The position numbers and the translations under genes are program-made. DNA of 37,721 bases from a virus. The stretch lies in the IMG/VR virus record IMGVR_UViG_3300022540_000108, positions 1 through 37,721 of that record. One strand, 5' to 3'. The notes under the pieces were generated by a model, which was not told where the DNA came from, did not search any database, and was given only the letters and a program-made list of their open reading frames with translations. Positions 29,448-36,810 of the stretch are shown here, one piece after another (the stretch's first letter is position 1; every line of letters begins with the position of its first letter).

Positions 29448-30080
29448 TTAAATATTATCTACGACAGTTCCACCATTCTTAATATAATCCATTCTCTTAC
29501 CTGGATTCATCTTTTCGAATGCATTCCTGTCAACTGTTTTTGTGTTCTTGTGAACTCCGTTCGTGTTACCTTCGGCACCGCCTCCAGTAGCTTTACTAGC
29601 CCGCAACAAAGACTTAAACTTTGCATCAAGCTTAAACTGTTCTGTAACTGCATCAATAGCGTCTGCACTCAGTACACCGCTGTCATCTACAAGACCAGAT
29701 AGTTTTCTACTTACAAACTCTGAAAGAATCTCAGCATTATCACCATCGGCAATAGCTGTAGCCACTTTCATAGCTGTAATGTTAATTTTCTCTTGTTTTG
29801 AGGATTCATTCATCTTATGCATTTTTTGCATTAGTTCCTCATTCTCTTGTGTTTTTTGTTGTAGAAGCTTTTCAAACTCTCCGTTGTTCATAGCGTCAGA
29901 CTCTTCTTTTGCTTTAACAGCATTGAGAGCTTCCTCTCTGTCACGTTTAGCTTGTTTAGTTTCATCTAGTAATTCGTTCTTCTTAGCGACCACACTTTCT
30001 AAATCACTTCTCATTTGATCTAATTGTGCTTGTAGGTCTACTTGATTCTCAACTTCTTGATTATCCAACTCAGTTGTCAT
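29448..30080 (-). CDS. Capsid scaffolding protein, 210 aa
   Basis: It is highly charged and predicted coiled coil through residues about 10-100 (DQMRSDLESVVAKKNELLDE, AKRDREEALNAVKAKEES, QKTQENEELMQKMHKM). The C-terminal part contains NAFEKMNPGKRMDYIKNGGT, a basic coat-binding-like tail. Position between portal and coat is standard. The start is ATG 30080; a TTG two codons earlier is possible. It overlaps the portal gene's end. Confidence 0.85.
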   Translation of the reverse strand: MTTELDNQEVENQVDLQAQLDQMRSDLESVVAKKNELLDETKQAKRDREEALNAVKAKEESDAMNNGEFEKLLQQKTQENEELMQKMHKMNESSKQEKINITAMKVATAIADGDNAEILSEFVSRKLSGLVDDSGVLSADAIDAVTEQFKLDAKFKSLLRASKATGGGAEGNTNGVHKNTKTVDRNAFEKMNPGKRMDYIKNGGTVVDNI

Positions 30081-31425
30081 CTTCAATGTCCTCCGGACTG
30101 TTGTTTAAAATCTCTATTGGGCTAGGTATTATAAACTCATCTTCTAAGTCAACACCTGACCTCTTTAAATTCGTTCTTATCTCTTCACCACTAATTAATC
30201 CCTTGTCAAACAACATAATCTGTTGTGCAAGTACATTAGGGTCTATATTATCTTCATAAAACTGGTCATTCAACATATAAACTGATGTAGCAGGGATTTC
30301 CATTTCAAACTCTGAAATCCAGAATAACACTTGTGTCATTGCGATATCTACGTTCTTAGTTATTGTGAATAAAGCCGAGTTCTGTGAGCTAAATCTTATT
30401 CGTGCACCCTCTGCCGTCTCTCGACCTCCTGGGGGAGCTATTAACCTTGCACCTATAGAAGCGGCTTGTTCTTCTTTACGCTTCATGGCGGTGTCTGCTA
30501 ACTGGTTAGGACTGGCTTGTAGTAAACTAGCACTACCTCCCATACCTACTGTTAACCCTGAACGACTACCAAATGTAACCCCACCTGGGTTAGCTTGTTC
30601 AAATTCTTCTGTGGAAACGTCACCTAAATTAACTACTAGATAAGGTTGTCCTGTAATGAATATACTTTCTTCGTAATCTGCACTGTTTCTGTAATGGCCT
30701 AAATTAACCACTGATAAATCATATAGTGGAATAGGGTCTATAAAAGCATCGTTGTTTTCAGAACCTATAAATGCAAATGGTATTTCATTAAATCTTCTAC
30801 CGTTGAAATCTGTTGGTGTGAATGTCTTTATTATCTCATTGTCTTCATTAAATACTAACTGTATATATTGATTATTATTGTCAAGTAAAAGAACACGAAA
30901 CTGAACTTCTTGTTTCCATTCAAATCCATCTTCACCTAACACATCAATATCTTCTCTTAACACTACCATACAAAGCTTTGTAATACCTTCTACTTCTCTG
31001 TACTTCCAGTTAATAATTGTCTCTGCGTTATACTGCTTAATCTTTGTTATCTCAGCGCCTACTGCATTGGATGGTCTATCTACGAGTAATCCGTGACGAC
31101 CTGTAACTAACACTTCACCTATTATCTTTTGTGACAACTGCTCTAGTGTAAACCCTGTGCTTGTAGCAACGTCTTCTATGTATTCTATATCTTCAGGTGT
31201 CTCTACTTTCATAGGTTTCCTGAAAACTAATCCTGTAAGCCCCACTTTCGTAAGTCTTGTAAAGTTAGTTAGTATCGCATCTTGCTTATATTGATTAGAA
31301 CGTGAAGGATCATTTACATCCACTGTACGTATCAAATTCTGAGCAGCGTTGTTAACAATCTGTCTAACAAGCTCCCATCTGCTTAATGCTAAATTGTATT
31401 CTGGGTGTAAGCTATCAACTGACAT
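30070..31425 (-). CDS. Portal protein (DUF4055-like), 451 aa
   Basis: The N-terminus (SVDSLHPEYNLALSRWELVR, then YKQDAILTNFTRLTKVGLTG and a LVFRKP motif) matches the DUF4055 portal family. It forms the dodecameric ring at one capsid vertex through which DNA is packed. The terminase stop abuts its ATG. The C-terminus is acidic (PEDIEDDN). Length is typical of the family. Confidence 0.88.
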   Translation of the reverse strand: MSVDSLHPEYNLALSRWELVRQIVNNAAQNLIRTVDVNDPSRSNQYKQDAILTNFTRLTKVGLTGLVFRKPMKVETPEDIEYIEDVATSTGFTLEQLSQKIIGEVLVTGRHGLLVDRPSNAVGAEITKIKQYNAETIINWKYREVEGITKLCMVVLREDIDVLGEDGFEWKQEVQFRVLLLDNNNQYIQLVFNEDNEIIKTFTPTDFNGRRFNEIPFAFIGSENNDAFIDPIPLYDLSVVNLGHYRNSADYEESIFITGQPYLVVNLGDVSTEEFEQANPGGVTFGSRSGLTVGMGGSASLLQASPNQLADTAMKRKEEQAASIGARLIAPPGGRETAEGARIRFSSQNSALFTITKNVDIAMTQVLFWISEFEMEIPATSVYMLNDQFYEDNIDPNVLAQQIMLFDKGLISGEEIRTNLKRSGVDLEDEFIIPSPIEILNNSPEDIEDDN

Positions 31426-32730
31426 TTATTTCATCCACTTTATGGGTACATTGAATACCGGTTGTCTTAATAAGAATCTGTACGATGTAAAATACGATGC
31501 TGCATCTGTTACGTCATCATGTCCGTTACCTTTCTCAGGTTTGTTGTTCTTATCGTAAGCATGTTGTTTTAATGCCTCACTTAAATCAGGACATTTAATC
31601 TTATTAACAAATATTTGTCCTTTCTGAAAAGCAATATTTGTGCACAGCACTCTGTCTTCCACTAAAGGGTTTTTCTTTCTCTTTCTGATCAAGAAGCCTG
31701 CATCCTTTAATAAGGTTAGATGCGTTATGTCTGCATCAATAGCACTTCTATTTCTACCTGAGGCATCTGGGTACATCCATATTTGATGTCCTGGGTACCT
31801 ACTCTTAATTGTTTCTACCATATCAGGTGTATCATACATACCCGTCATTTCTTCTATGGCATGGAACTCTTGTCCACCTTTACGACTAACCCAAACTATG
31901 GCACATTGTCTACCAACGTTAAAGTCACAACCTATGTGTAATGTTTCTTTAGGTTTAATGTTCTCAATACTGTTATGTAATTCGTCATCATAAGAATGCC
32001 AAACACTTCCTGTGGTCATGTTAACAAACTGTCCGTTCAAGTAAGCGTCCCATTGATGCTCTGGGTATGTGTCTTTAATAGACTGTACATACTCATTATC
32101 TAATACTGGGTTATCTTCTGTTCGTCCGTGTACGCATCCGTACGCTTCTTTCTTTGAGAGCTTCCACATTTCATAGCAGAATCTAAATCCCTCTGGGGTT
32201 GTATAAGCACTTACTTTATTGTAAGGTCTCATCACACCTTCTTCGTTCTCTCTTAAATGTTCCTCTGCAACACCTTCAGGTTTCTGTCTATTACGTGAGA
32301 CTATCTTACCCCAAGCTGATTTAGCGTGGTTACGTTTCATTGTATCTATCTCATCCACATGACTTCGATAAACTGAGTAACCTACTAATGATTCTGGCTC
32401 TTCCATCGTTCTAAAGAGGAAATCACCACAAACCTTACTTTCTGTGTAAATTCTTTTCTCTGTCTTATTATATATATGTTTAATACCAAATGTATCTAAC
32501 CATGAAGACACTGTAGGAACTGCCACTGTACGTATTAAATCTAGTTTAGGTTCATATACAGCTACGAGTGCGTTAGGGCTGTGTAGAGCGTCTAGCACTG
32601 CTGCAAACCCTAATATATAACTCTTACCGCAACCATATCCACCGAAGAAACCTGGGAACCGACATTCTAGCTGTAGAAACTCCACCTGACTTTTGGTCAG
32701 AGAGACATCAATCGCATTCGCTGTCGTCAT
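31426..32730 (-). CDS. terL: Terminase large subunit, 434 aa
   Basis: The packaging motor ATPase has Walker A GGYGCGKS (30-37) and Walker B SHVDEID (near 128). The RNase-H-like nuclease has GCDFNVG (near 270), PDASG and GHDDVTDAASY (near 405). It cuts and translocates DNA into the procapsid through the portal. Length is normal. The start overlaps the small subunit gene by 23 bp. Confidence 0.95.
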   Translation of the reverse strand: MTTANAIDVSLTKSQVEFLQLECRFPGFFGGYGCGKSYILGFAAVLDALHSPNALVAVYEPKLDLIRTVAVPTVSSWLDTFGIKHIYNKTEKRIYTESKVCGDFLFRTMEEPESLVGYSVYRSHVDEIDTMKRNHAKSAWGKIVSRNRQKPEGVAEEHLRENEEGVMRPYNKVSAYTTPEGFRFCYEMWKLSKKEAYGCVHGRTEDNPVLDNEYVQSIKDTYPEHQWDAYLNGQFVNMTTGSVWHSYDDELHNSIENIKPKETLHIGCDFNVGRQCAIVWVSRKGGQEFHAIEEMTGMYDTPDMVETIKSRYPGHQIWMYPDASGRNRSAIDADITHLTLLKDAGFLIRKRKKNPLVEDRVLCTNIAFQKGQIFVNKIKCPDLSEALKQHAYDKNNKPEKGNGHDDVTDAASYFTSYRFLLRQPVFNVPIKWMK

Positions 32731-33115
32731 GTTCTATTGTCCTCATTTCATCGTGTGTTGGTAACATCTTAATATTTACAAGGTTAACGTTCTCTTCTAT
32801 AGTTTGTTGAACTTCAACTTTATCTGACCAACCTATACCTTCTATGTTCTTTAGAGCAAAACAGATAATACCAGCGTTAGCCTTAACCTCGCCTGTTGCT
32901 GCTTTACGTGTTAATTGATACCACCAAGCTGCTGCGTCTCTTACTCCGAATTCGTGTGCTTCTTTAAAAGCAGGTTTTGTCTTCACCCAGGAATAGTATG
33001 TCTTGGGGGCTATACCCCATCTTGCACAAACCTCAGGGACTGAAAAGCCATCACAACGTAAACCACCATACAGTTCATCACAAAACTCTTTTCTGTATTT
33101 TATTAGTTTAGCCAT
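32708..33115 (-). CDS. terS: Terminase small subunit, 135 aa
   Basis: A helix-turn-helix lies at residues about 25-50 (GFSVPEVCARWGIAPKTYYS), followed by an oligomerisation-like helical region (AAAWWYQLTRKAATGEVKAN). It is adjacent to the large subunit in the usual order. It recognises the packaging start site and stimulates the motor. The acidic C-terminus (EHDDSECD) overlaps the start of the large subunit gene. Confidence 0.88.
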   Translation of the reverse strand: MAKLIKYRKEFCDELYGGLRCDGFSVPEVCARWGIAPKTYYSWVKTKPAFKEAHEFGVRDAAAWWYQLTRKAATGEVKANAGIICFALKNIEGIGWSDKVEVQQTIEENVNLVNIKMLPTHDEMRTIEHDDSECD

Positions 33116-33117
33116 TA

Positions 33118-33354
33118 TTACCTTCTGTCTATTAGTTTATCTATACCCTTCTTTATTTCTCGTATGTCTTCTTTAATATCATCAAGCTTGGATTTAACTA
33201 CTGCTGTATCTTTCTCTAAGATATTAACTCTTGCTTCTAAGCTTTGTACTTTCTTGTCATGTTTCTTAAACATCCAAAAGAACATTGCAATCATTGGTGC
33301 AATTGCATACTTTAAAACTGTTTCTATTATGTGCCACACGCCGCCTTCTATCAT
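33118..33354 (-). CDS. Single-TM coiled-coil protein (lysis-associated?), 78 aa
   Basis: Residues about 8-28 are hydrophobic (IIETVLKYAIAPMIAMFFWM). Residues 35-75 form a heptad-rich coiled coil (KKVQSLEARVNILEKDTAVV, KLDDIKEDIREIKKGIDKL). ATGA overlaps the holin gene. The architecture (TM plus coiled coil, next to a holin) suggests an XhlA-like or other accessory lysis protein; a spanin role is possible but there is no lipobox partner in sight. Confidence 0.65.
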   Translation of the reverse strand: MIEGGVWHIIETVLKYAIAPMIAMFFWMFKKHDKKVQSLEARVNILEKDTAVVKSKLDDIKEDIREIKKGIDKLIDRR

Positions 33355-33893
33355 TCAGTCATTCCTTGTAACACTTTATTAAACTTCTTAACATCTTTCT
33401 CAGTGACAAATCCTTGAGCTGCTCTTAAACCATCGTAGAAGTCTTTTCTGTTAATCTTCGCTAGTTTGTATTCTCTTCTAAGCTCTCGTGACTTTCTCAT
33501 CGAATCGAATATGTTATTCATGATTGAACCTTGAACTGGGATACCCCAGATAACAGCTATAATAGATGTATACATAATCATATACCATTCTGGTAAAGCC
33601 CTAAGGTTATCAAACACTGATGTTGCGTATTCAGGAAAGCCAATTAAGGTGGCTACAAAAGGAGATGATATTAAACCAAACACAACGTACTTAAACTTGG
33701 CGCTTGTAGCTCCTAAGGCTACTGTAGCTCTCTCTGCATCAGCTTTAGCAATCTGTGCTGCCAGCTTCTGTCGTTCAAGTGCAATCTGTTGCTCTGTCTG
33801 AGCATTTATTTTTCTTATTTCAGATTTGTTTTTGAAGTATTCACCAATAGGTTTTACTAAACTTCCTAATAACGAGAACACTGCGGTAAACAT
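33351..33893 (-). CDS. Holin, 3TM type, 180 aa
   Basis: A hydrophobic N-terminal helix (FTAVFSLLGSLVKPIGEYF) is followed by a long amphipathic helix (about residues 28-55, EQQIALERQKLAAQIAKA) and two more membrane segments (YVVFGLISSPFVATLIGF, WYMIMYTSIIAVIWGIPV). This is the arrangement of the 3TM holins first named for gene-transfer-agent release. It would open the inner membrane for the GH24 lysozyme. The start is Met at 33893, because AAGGGG has correct spacing for it and none for the Met at 33899. It is the first gene of the late operon. Confidence 0.8.
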   Translation of the reverse strand: MFTAVFSLLGSLVKPIGEYFKNKSEIRKINAQTEQQIALERQKLAAQIAKADAERATVALGATSAKFKYVVFGLISSPFVATLIGFPEYATSVFDNLRALPEWYMIMYTSIIAVIWGIPVQGSIMNNIFDSMRKSRELRREYKLAKINRKDFYDGLRAAQGFVTEKDVKKFNKVLQGMTE

Positions 33894-33984
33894 AAACATC
33901 CCCTTTTTAAATTCTAGAAGGAAGATAACTGAAAGTAACCGGCTTTACGCTCCTAAGCACTTATCAATCTCTTCCTATACTAGT

Positions 33985-34016
33985 ATTATACCACACACCT
34001 AGTGGATTTTCGACAA
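33985..34016 (-). promoter_or_regulatory. Late leftward promoter (site C, phage-sigma class)
   Basis: On the minus strand: TTGTCGAAAATCCACTAGG, then TGTGTGG and TATAAT, that is an extended -10 (TGGTATAAT). AAATCCACTAGGTGTGTG is identical to site A. It is followed by the inverted repeat ATACTAGTAT. The only good promoter upstream of holin, terminase and all virion genes. Confidence 0.65.
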
Positions 34017-34067
34017 CTTTACAATAAAAAACTTGATTTATTTGTAAATATATGCTATATAGTACAT

Positions 34068-34086
34068 CTTTACACTTTCTTTACAC
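34068..34086. repeat. Iteron pair CTTTACAC x2 (inverted copies)
   Basis: CTTTACAC at 34068-34075 and 34079-34086, again 11 bp apart, in the orientation opposite to the copies near the genome ends. It lies between the divergent promoters C and B, a good place for a regulator of both. Confidence 0.55.
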
Positions 34087-34101
34087 TTGAAACGCCCAAA
34101 A

Positions 34102-34134
34102 CCTGTCCAAAATCACACATCGGCATGCTACACT
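34102..34134 (+). promoter_or_regulatory. Rightward promoter (site B, phage-sigma class)
   Basis: CCTGTCCAAAATCACAC, then TGC and TACACT (34129-34134), followed by the TATAAAGGAGCCCTAAGG block shared with site A. It lacks TTGACA. It would transcribe the rightward accessory genes together with the sigma-70 promoter just below (34177). Confidence 0.55.
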
Positions 34135-34176
34135 ATAAAGGAGCCCTAAGGGAATATAGGGATATACAGAGGGTTA

Positions 34177-34205
34177 TTGACAGCTAAGATAATCTATACT
34201 ACAAT
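34177..34205 (+). promoter_or_regulatory. Sigma-70 promoter, rightward
   Basis: TTGACA (34177-34182), 17 bp, TACAAT (34200-34205). A leader of about 25 nt leads to an AAAGGAG site and ATG 34238. Confidence 0.82.
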
Positions 34206-34237
34206 AATAAATATACAATATAATAAAGGAGTATATT

Positions 34238-34459
34238 ATGAGTACATATTCAATACCGATGCCAGAGCTTGATAGTTTCCATAAGAAGAGTATAGTAATA
34301 AACACATTAGGAACTGTTAGATCTTTTAGTACACATACCTTATTGGAGCATTACCTAGATAGTTGGATTGACTACAAGCATAAGTATGGTGATGATGGTT
34401 TAGATATAGAAGTGTCTTGTATTGTTAATGTTTGTTTTAATAATTGTTTTAGAGCTTGA
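34238..34459 (+). CDS. Hypothetical protein, 73 aa
   Basis: It is the first rightward gene, directly after a sigma-70 promoter and a strong AAAGGAG site. The product begins MSTYSIPMPE and has three Cys, two of them near the end (CIVNVCFNNCF). No family is recognised. Its stop overlaps the -35 of the next promoter. Confidence 0.7.
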   Translation: MSTYSIPMPELDSFHKKSIVINTLGTVRSFSTHTLLEHYLDSWIDYKHKYGDDGLDIEVSCIVNVCFNNCFRA

Positions 34460-34483
34460 CATTAATTAGATACATACTATAAT
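34456..34483 (+). promoter_or_regulatory. Sigma-70 promoter for the structured leader
   Basis: Perfect TTGACA (34456-34461), 16 bp, perfect TATAAT (34478-34483). The transcript starts at about 34490, immediately before the first helix of the structured region. Confidence 0.88.
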
Positions 34484-34489
34484 ATAAGT

Positions 34490-34649
34490 ATGACTTGTAA
34501 ATGGAACCTAACCGGAACCTAACATCTCCAGTAACCTGGCAGCTTACAAGTCAGTCCTGTGTCTCCCTGCTGTAATGAAAGGACGTTAAACGGGAGCAGA
34601 GAGCTCGAAGCTTGCTTGAGGTGAAATCCCCCTCATTTAGGAGATTATT
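34490..34649 (+). ncRNA. Structured 5' leader or small RNA, about 160 nt
   Basis: The first element is a 9-bp helix, GACTTGTAA (34492-34500) with TTACAAGTC (34544-34552), enclosing a direct repeat GGAACCTAAC (34503 and 34514) and a hairpin CCAG-TAAC-CTGG (34528-34539). Further helices include GTCC/GGAC, CTCCC/GGGAG and TGAGG/CCTCA; the last ends just before the AGGAG of the 70-aa gene. The shape suggests a riboswitch-like or attenuating leader, or an independent RNA. I recognise no known class. Confidence 0.65.
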
Positions 34650-34862
34650 ATGAAAGAGATATTGACTTGTTTGTATATAACCCTTCTAATAGGTCTGGGG
34701 CTTGTTGTAACGTGCGTACTGGGCATACTAACCACATTACTGCATGTACAGCTATTAAAGCTCTCTATCGAAGTACTTGGAGGTTATACATTAATAGTAG
34801 GGGTATTAACAGTAGTGGGATTTATAAGTTATGTATCGTATATAAATGATAAAAACAATTAA
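34650..34862 (+). CDS. Small two-TM membrane protein, 70 aa
   Basis: It starts at ATG 34650 after TAGGAG. Two long hydrophobic segments (LTCLYITLLIGLGLVVTCVL and LIVGVLTVVGFISYVSYI) leave short charged ends, finishing in NDKNN. Expression would depend on the structured leader. A terminator follows directly. The function is unknown. Confidence 0.7.
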   Translation: MKEILTCLYITLLIGLGLVVTCVLGILTTLLHVQLLKLSIEVLGGYTLIVGVLTVVGFISYVSYINDKNN

Positions 34863-34870
34863 TTAAGATG

Positions 34871-34918
34871 CGGCGAAACCTTGTTTCTTTTTATCCCATC
34901 TTCGCCGACGTTTTTTTT
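34871..34918 (+). terminator. Rho-independent-type terminator
   Basis: Stem CGGCGAA (34871-34877) and TTCGCCG (34901-34907) with a 23-nt loop, then ACG and eight T (34911-34918). It ends or attenuates the transcript from 34456. The next gene follows 15 bp later, so read-through may be partial. Confidence 0.75.
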
Positions 34919-34932
34919 CTAAGGAGACTTAT

Positions 34933-35181
34933 ATGATTATCACACAAGCACATGAAGGGTTGTTTGGAGAATATAAAGTGTTTATAGGAGCAGAGTGTGT
35001 TCACAACGTTATAGAGATAGACACCTCTGAAAGGAAGCTAAAGGTGGTGCATCACGAGGATGAACGCATAAGAGTGGAAGAGAGGTTCCCTGAGGTATGT
35101 AGTGTTCTTCATGACGGAGAGTTTAAAGTGTTGTGGGATGAGAACATTCGTTTTAATGAATATTATACAAAGGGGATGTGA
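34933..35181 (+). CDS. Hypothetical protein, 82 aa
   Basis: AAGGAG precedes ATG 34933. The product begins MIITQAHEGLFGEYKVFIGA and is mostly beta-strand-like with charged stretches (ERKLKVVHHEDERIRVEE). No family is recognised. It overlaps the FmdB-like gene by TGATG. Confidence 0.7.
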   Translation: MIITQAHEGLFGEYKVFIGAECVHNVIEIDTSERKLKVVHHEDERIRVEERFPEVCSVLHDGEFKVLWDENIRFNEYYTKGM

Positions 35182-35363
35182 TGCCTATTTATGAATACAA
35201 GTGCCCTGAGTGTGGCTGGAGCGACGAACTCTTACAGAAGGTAGAAGACTTAGAGAAACCTCTTCCTCATTGTGATAAGTGCTTCACTAAGCTTGAGAGA
35301 GTGTTAGGTACACCGGCTTTTGACCTACGAGGTGAAGGTTGGTATGATGGAGGAGTAACATGA
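35181..35363 (+). CDS. FmdB-family zinc-ribbon protein, 60 aa
   Basis: The start MPIYEYKCPECGWSDELLQK and the second pair HCDKCFTKLERVLGTP are the standard FmdB-type zinc ribbon (CxxC...CxxC). The family is linked to regulatory proteins but its function in phages is not established. The ATG at 35181 is chosen because the family always begins MPIYEY; an upstream GTG adds one residue. It overlaps the next gene by ATGA. Confidence 0.85.
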   Translation: MPIYEYKCPECGWSDELLQKVEDLEKPLPHCDKCFTKLERVLGTPAFDLRGEGWYDGGVT

Positions 35364-35587
35364 GATATTTTATACAGGCACTAAGAAATATCATCTGGAG
35401 ATATGACAAGAAACAAGAGGTGTTGGAGGAGATAGCAGCAGGGATTAGCTTAGATATAATGAGGAAGTCTGATAAGAAGCGTGATAGAATAACTAAATCA
35501 AATGGATGGGAGATGCCCACACAAGAACAAATAGCTAAAGGGGTGGAAGCTCATAAGGTTAACAAAAAGGAGTGTGACGAGATATGA
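35360..35587 (+). CDS. Hypothetical helical protein, 75 aa
   Basis: ATGA overlap with the FmdB-like gene and with the next ORF. The product begins MRYFIQALRNIIWRYDKKQE and is mostly charged helix. No domain recognised. Evidence is reading frame, spacing and coupling. Confidence 0.68.
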   Translation: MRYFIQALRNIIWRYDKKQEVLEEIAAGISLDIMRKSDKKRDRITKSNGWEMPTQEQIAKGVEAHKVNKKECDEI

Positions 35588-35745
35588 AAACTATATTGAA
35601 GCTAGATGCTTGTGTGGATTTTGAAAGAGATGTCTCAGATAAGATGATGGAAACCTTCCTAGATGATTTTACAGACCTAGTAGAGAGGTATGACGCCGTC
35701 ACCGTAGCGTTCTGTAAGCAATGTTCTGAGGAGGAACTGGAATAG
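35584..35745 (+). CDS. Hypothetical acidic protein, 53 aa
   Basis: ATG 35584 overlaps the upstream TGA. The product begins MKTILKLDAC and is acidic, with a CKQC motif near the end (residues 44-47) followed by SEEELE. A CxxC in so small a protein may bind metal. No family is assigned. Confidence 0.62.
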   Translation: MKTILKLDACVDFERDVSDKMMETFLDDFTDLVERYDAVTVAFCKQCSEEELE

Positions 35746-35760
35746 TGGTGATTTACAGTC

Positions 35761-35777
35761 TATACTAAAGGTATACA
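35761..35777 (+). promoter_or_regulatory. Inverted repeat / possible -10 before the M48 gene
   Basis: TATACT-AAAGG-TATAC, the same layout (ATACTnnnRGTAT) seen at 16155, 314 and 37580. TATACT could act as a -10, but no good -35 is found 16-18 bp upstream. A weak promoter or an operator. Confidence 0.4.
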
Positions 35778-35790
35778 ACAGGAGAACGTG

Positions 35791-36243
35791 ATGAAGACGT
35801 TAATAGCAGGTTTAATTTTATTCTGTTCAAGTGCTAATGCTTATGTATCTTTCTCAGAACTAGACGAGATATATCTTGATATAGTCAATAAGAATGGATA
35901 TATATTCTACCCTGAGCTTATATTAAACACTAATGGAGTTATGAATGCCGCTGGAGTGGGGCCTTATATTATAATCTTCTCTGGTGTAATACCTTTTCTA
36001 CGTAATAAAGATGAGGCAGCTGTTCTATTAGGACATGAGTTGGCTCACAGTAAGCTAGGTCACTTAGCTAGTACACCTCATAATGAATACGAAGCAGATC
36101 GTTATGGTGCGGCGTACGCTAAGAAGGCTGGATATAATCCATGTGAAGGTGTTAAGATGTTTCTACGGTTTGGTGCGGGCTCTGAAACCCACCCAAGTGG
36201 TGTATCTAGGTATAAACAGTTGAGGTGTGATAATGAATCATAG
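35791..36243 (+). CDS. Secreted M48-like zinc metalloprotease, 150 aa
   Basis: Residues 1-17 (MKTLIAGLILFCSSANA) form a classical signal peptide. The zinc site is complete: HELAH (82-86) and the third ligand Glu99 in EYEADRYG. A following THPSGVSRYKQL matches the THPxxxxR box of bacterial YcaL/BepA-type M48 proteases. At 150 residues it is a minimal catalytic domain with no TPR repeats. It would act in the periplasm or envelope; possible roles are lysis, entry exclusion or host envelope change, all inferred. ATG 35791 has AGGAG upstream. Confidence 0.85.
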   Translation: MKTLIAGLILFCSSANAYVSFSELDEIYLDIVNKNGYIFYPELILNTNGVMNAAGVGPYIIIFSGVIPFLRNKDEAAVLLGHELAHSKLGHLASTPHNEYEADRYGAAYAKKAGYNPCEGVKMFLRFGAGSETHPSGVSRYKQLRCDNES

Positions 36244-36511
36244 AATGAAAACCCTTAGAAGAAATATATTGATTAATTCATATTTGTATTACGAGAAGGA
36301 CAGTCCAGTGGTGGGAGATGACACTTGGCAAGATTGGGCGGAGGAGTTAGCTAGGATGCCACACGAGGATATAGGCTACTACGACGAGATGTTTAAAGAT
36401 TGGGATGGTACTACAGGAAATCATCTAACGTACAGTGAGGAGCTTATAGAGGATGCTGATAACTTCTATCTGAACATGATAGAGTTGAAAAACTTCTTAG
36501 ATGTAGGTTAG
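36233..36511 (+). CDS. Hypothetical protein with LigA Ia-like N-terminus, 92 aa
   Basis: It starts at ATG 36233 inside the end of the M48 gene, with GAGG at good spacing. Residues about 12-36 (INSYLYYEKDSPVVGDDTWQ) recall domain Ia of NAD-dependent DNA ligases (YYVLDxPxISDAEYD), the part that binds the nicotinamide moiety. There is no adenylation domain, so this is not a ligase by itself. The similarity is short and should be treated as a lead. The C-terminal third is acidic helix. Confidence 0.6.
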   Translation: MNHRMKTLRRNILINSYLYYEKDSPVVGDDTWQDWAEELARMPHEDIGYYDEMFKDWDGTTGNHLTYSEELIEDADNFYLNMIELKNFLDVG

Positions 36512-36520
36512 GGGGATAAT

Positions 36521-36784
36521 ATGAATGGATGGGAAATGTGGTTTTTGCTCACGGTGATACCTGGGATTGGGATGTTTACTATGATGCTAACTTCTATGAC
36601 AACTATGGCGCTCCTAGGTGTTGGGTGTTGGGTACTTAATGTGTTATCAGACGGTTTACCTGTTACGGGTAAGGTTAAGCGGGTTGCTGTGTGGTTATCA
36701 GTTACGTGGGTGGTGTTGGCTCTACTTAGTGCTATAATACCCACTCAAGGAGCGATGATAGCCATCACTACGCAGCTTATTTAA
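36521..36784 (+). CDS. Two-TM membrane protein, 87 aa
   Basis: GGGGG precedes ATG 36521. The product begins MNGWEMWFLLTVIPGIGMFT with hydrophobic segments at about 6-42 and 56-80 separated by a short polar loop (DGLPVTGKVKR). No family is recognised. It is part of the run of small membrane proteins at the end of the rightward operon. Confidence 0.65.
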   Translation: MNGWEMWFLLTVIPGIGMFTMMLTSMTTMALLGVGCWVLNVLSDGLPVTGKVKRVAVWLSVTWVVLALLSAIIPTQGAMIAITTQLI

Positions 36785-36810
36785 ACGAGTTAGTTAAGAA
36801 GGGGTACAAT

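Noticed and set aside
34620-34645. Cobalamin-riboswitch-like GGTGAAATCCCC segment
   Set aside because: The rest of the cobalamin consensus is missing and the segment is accounted for by a simple TGAGG/CCTCA helix.
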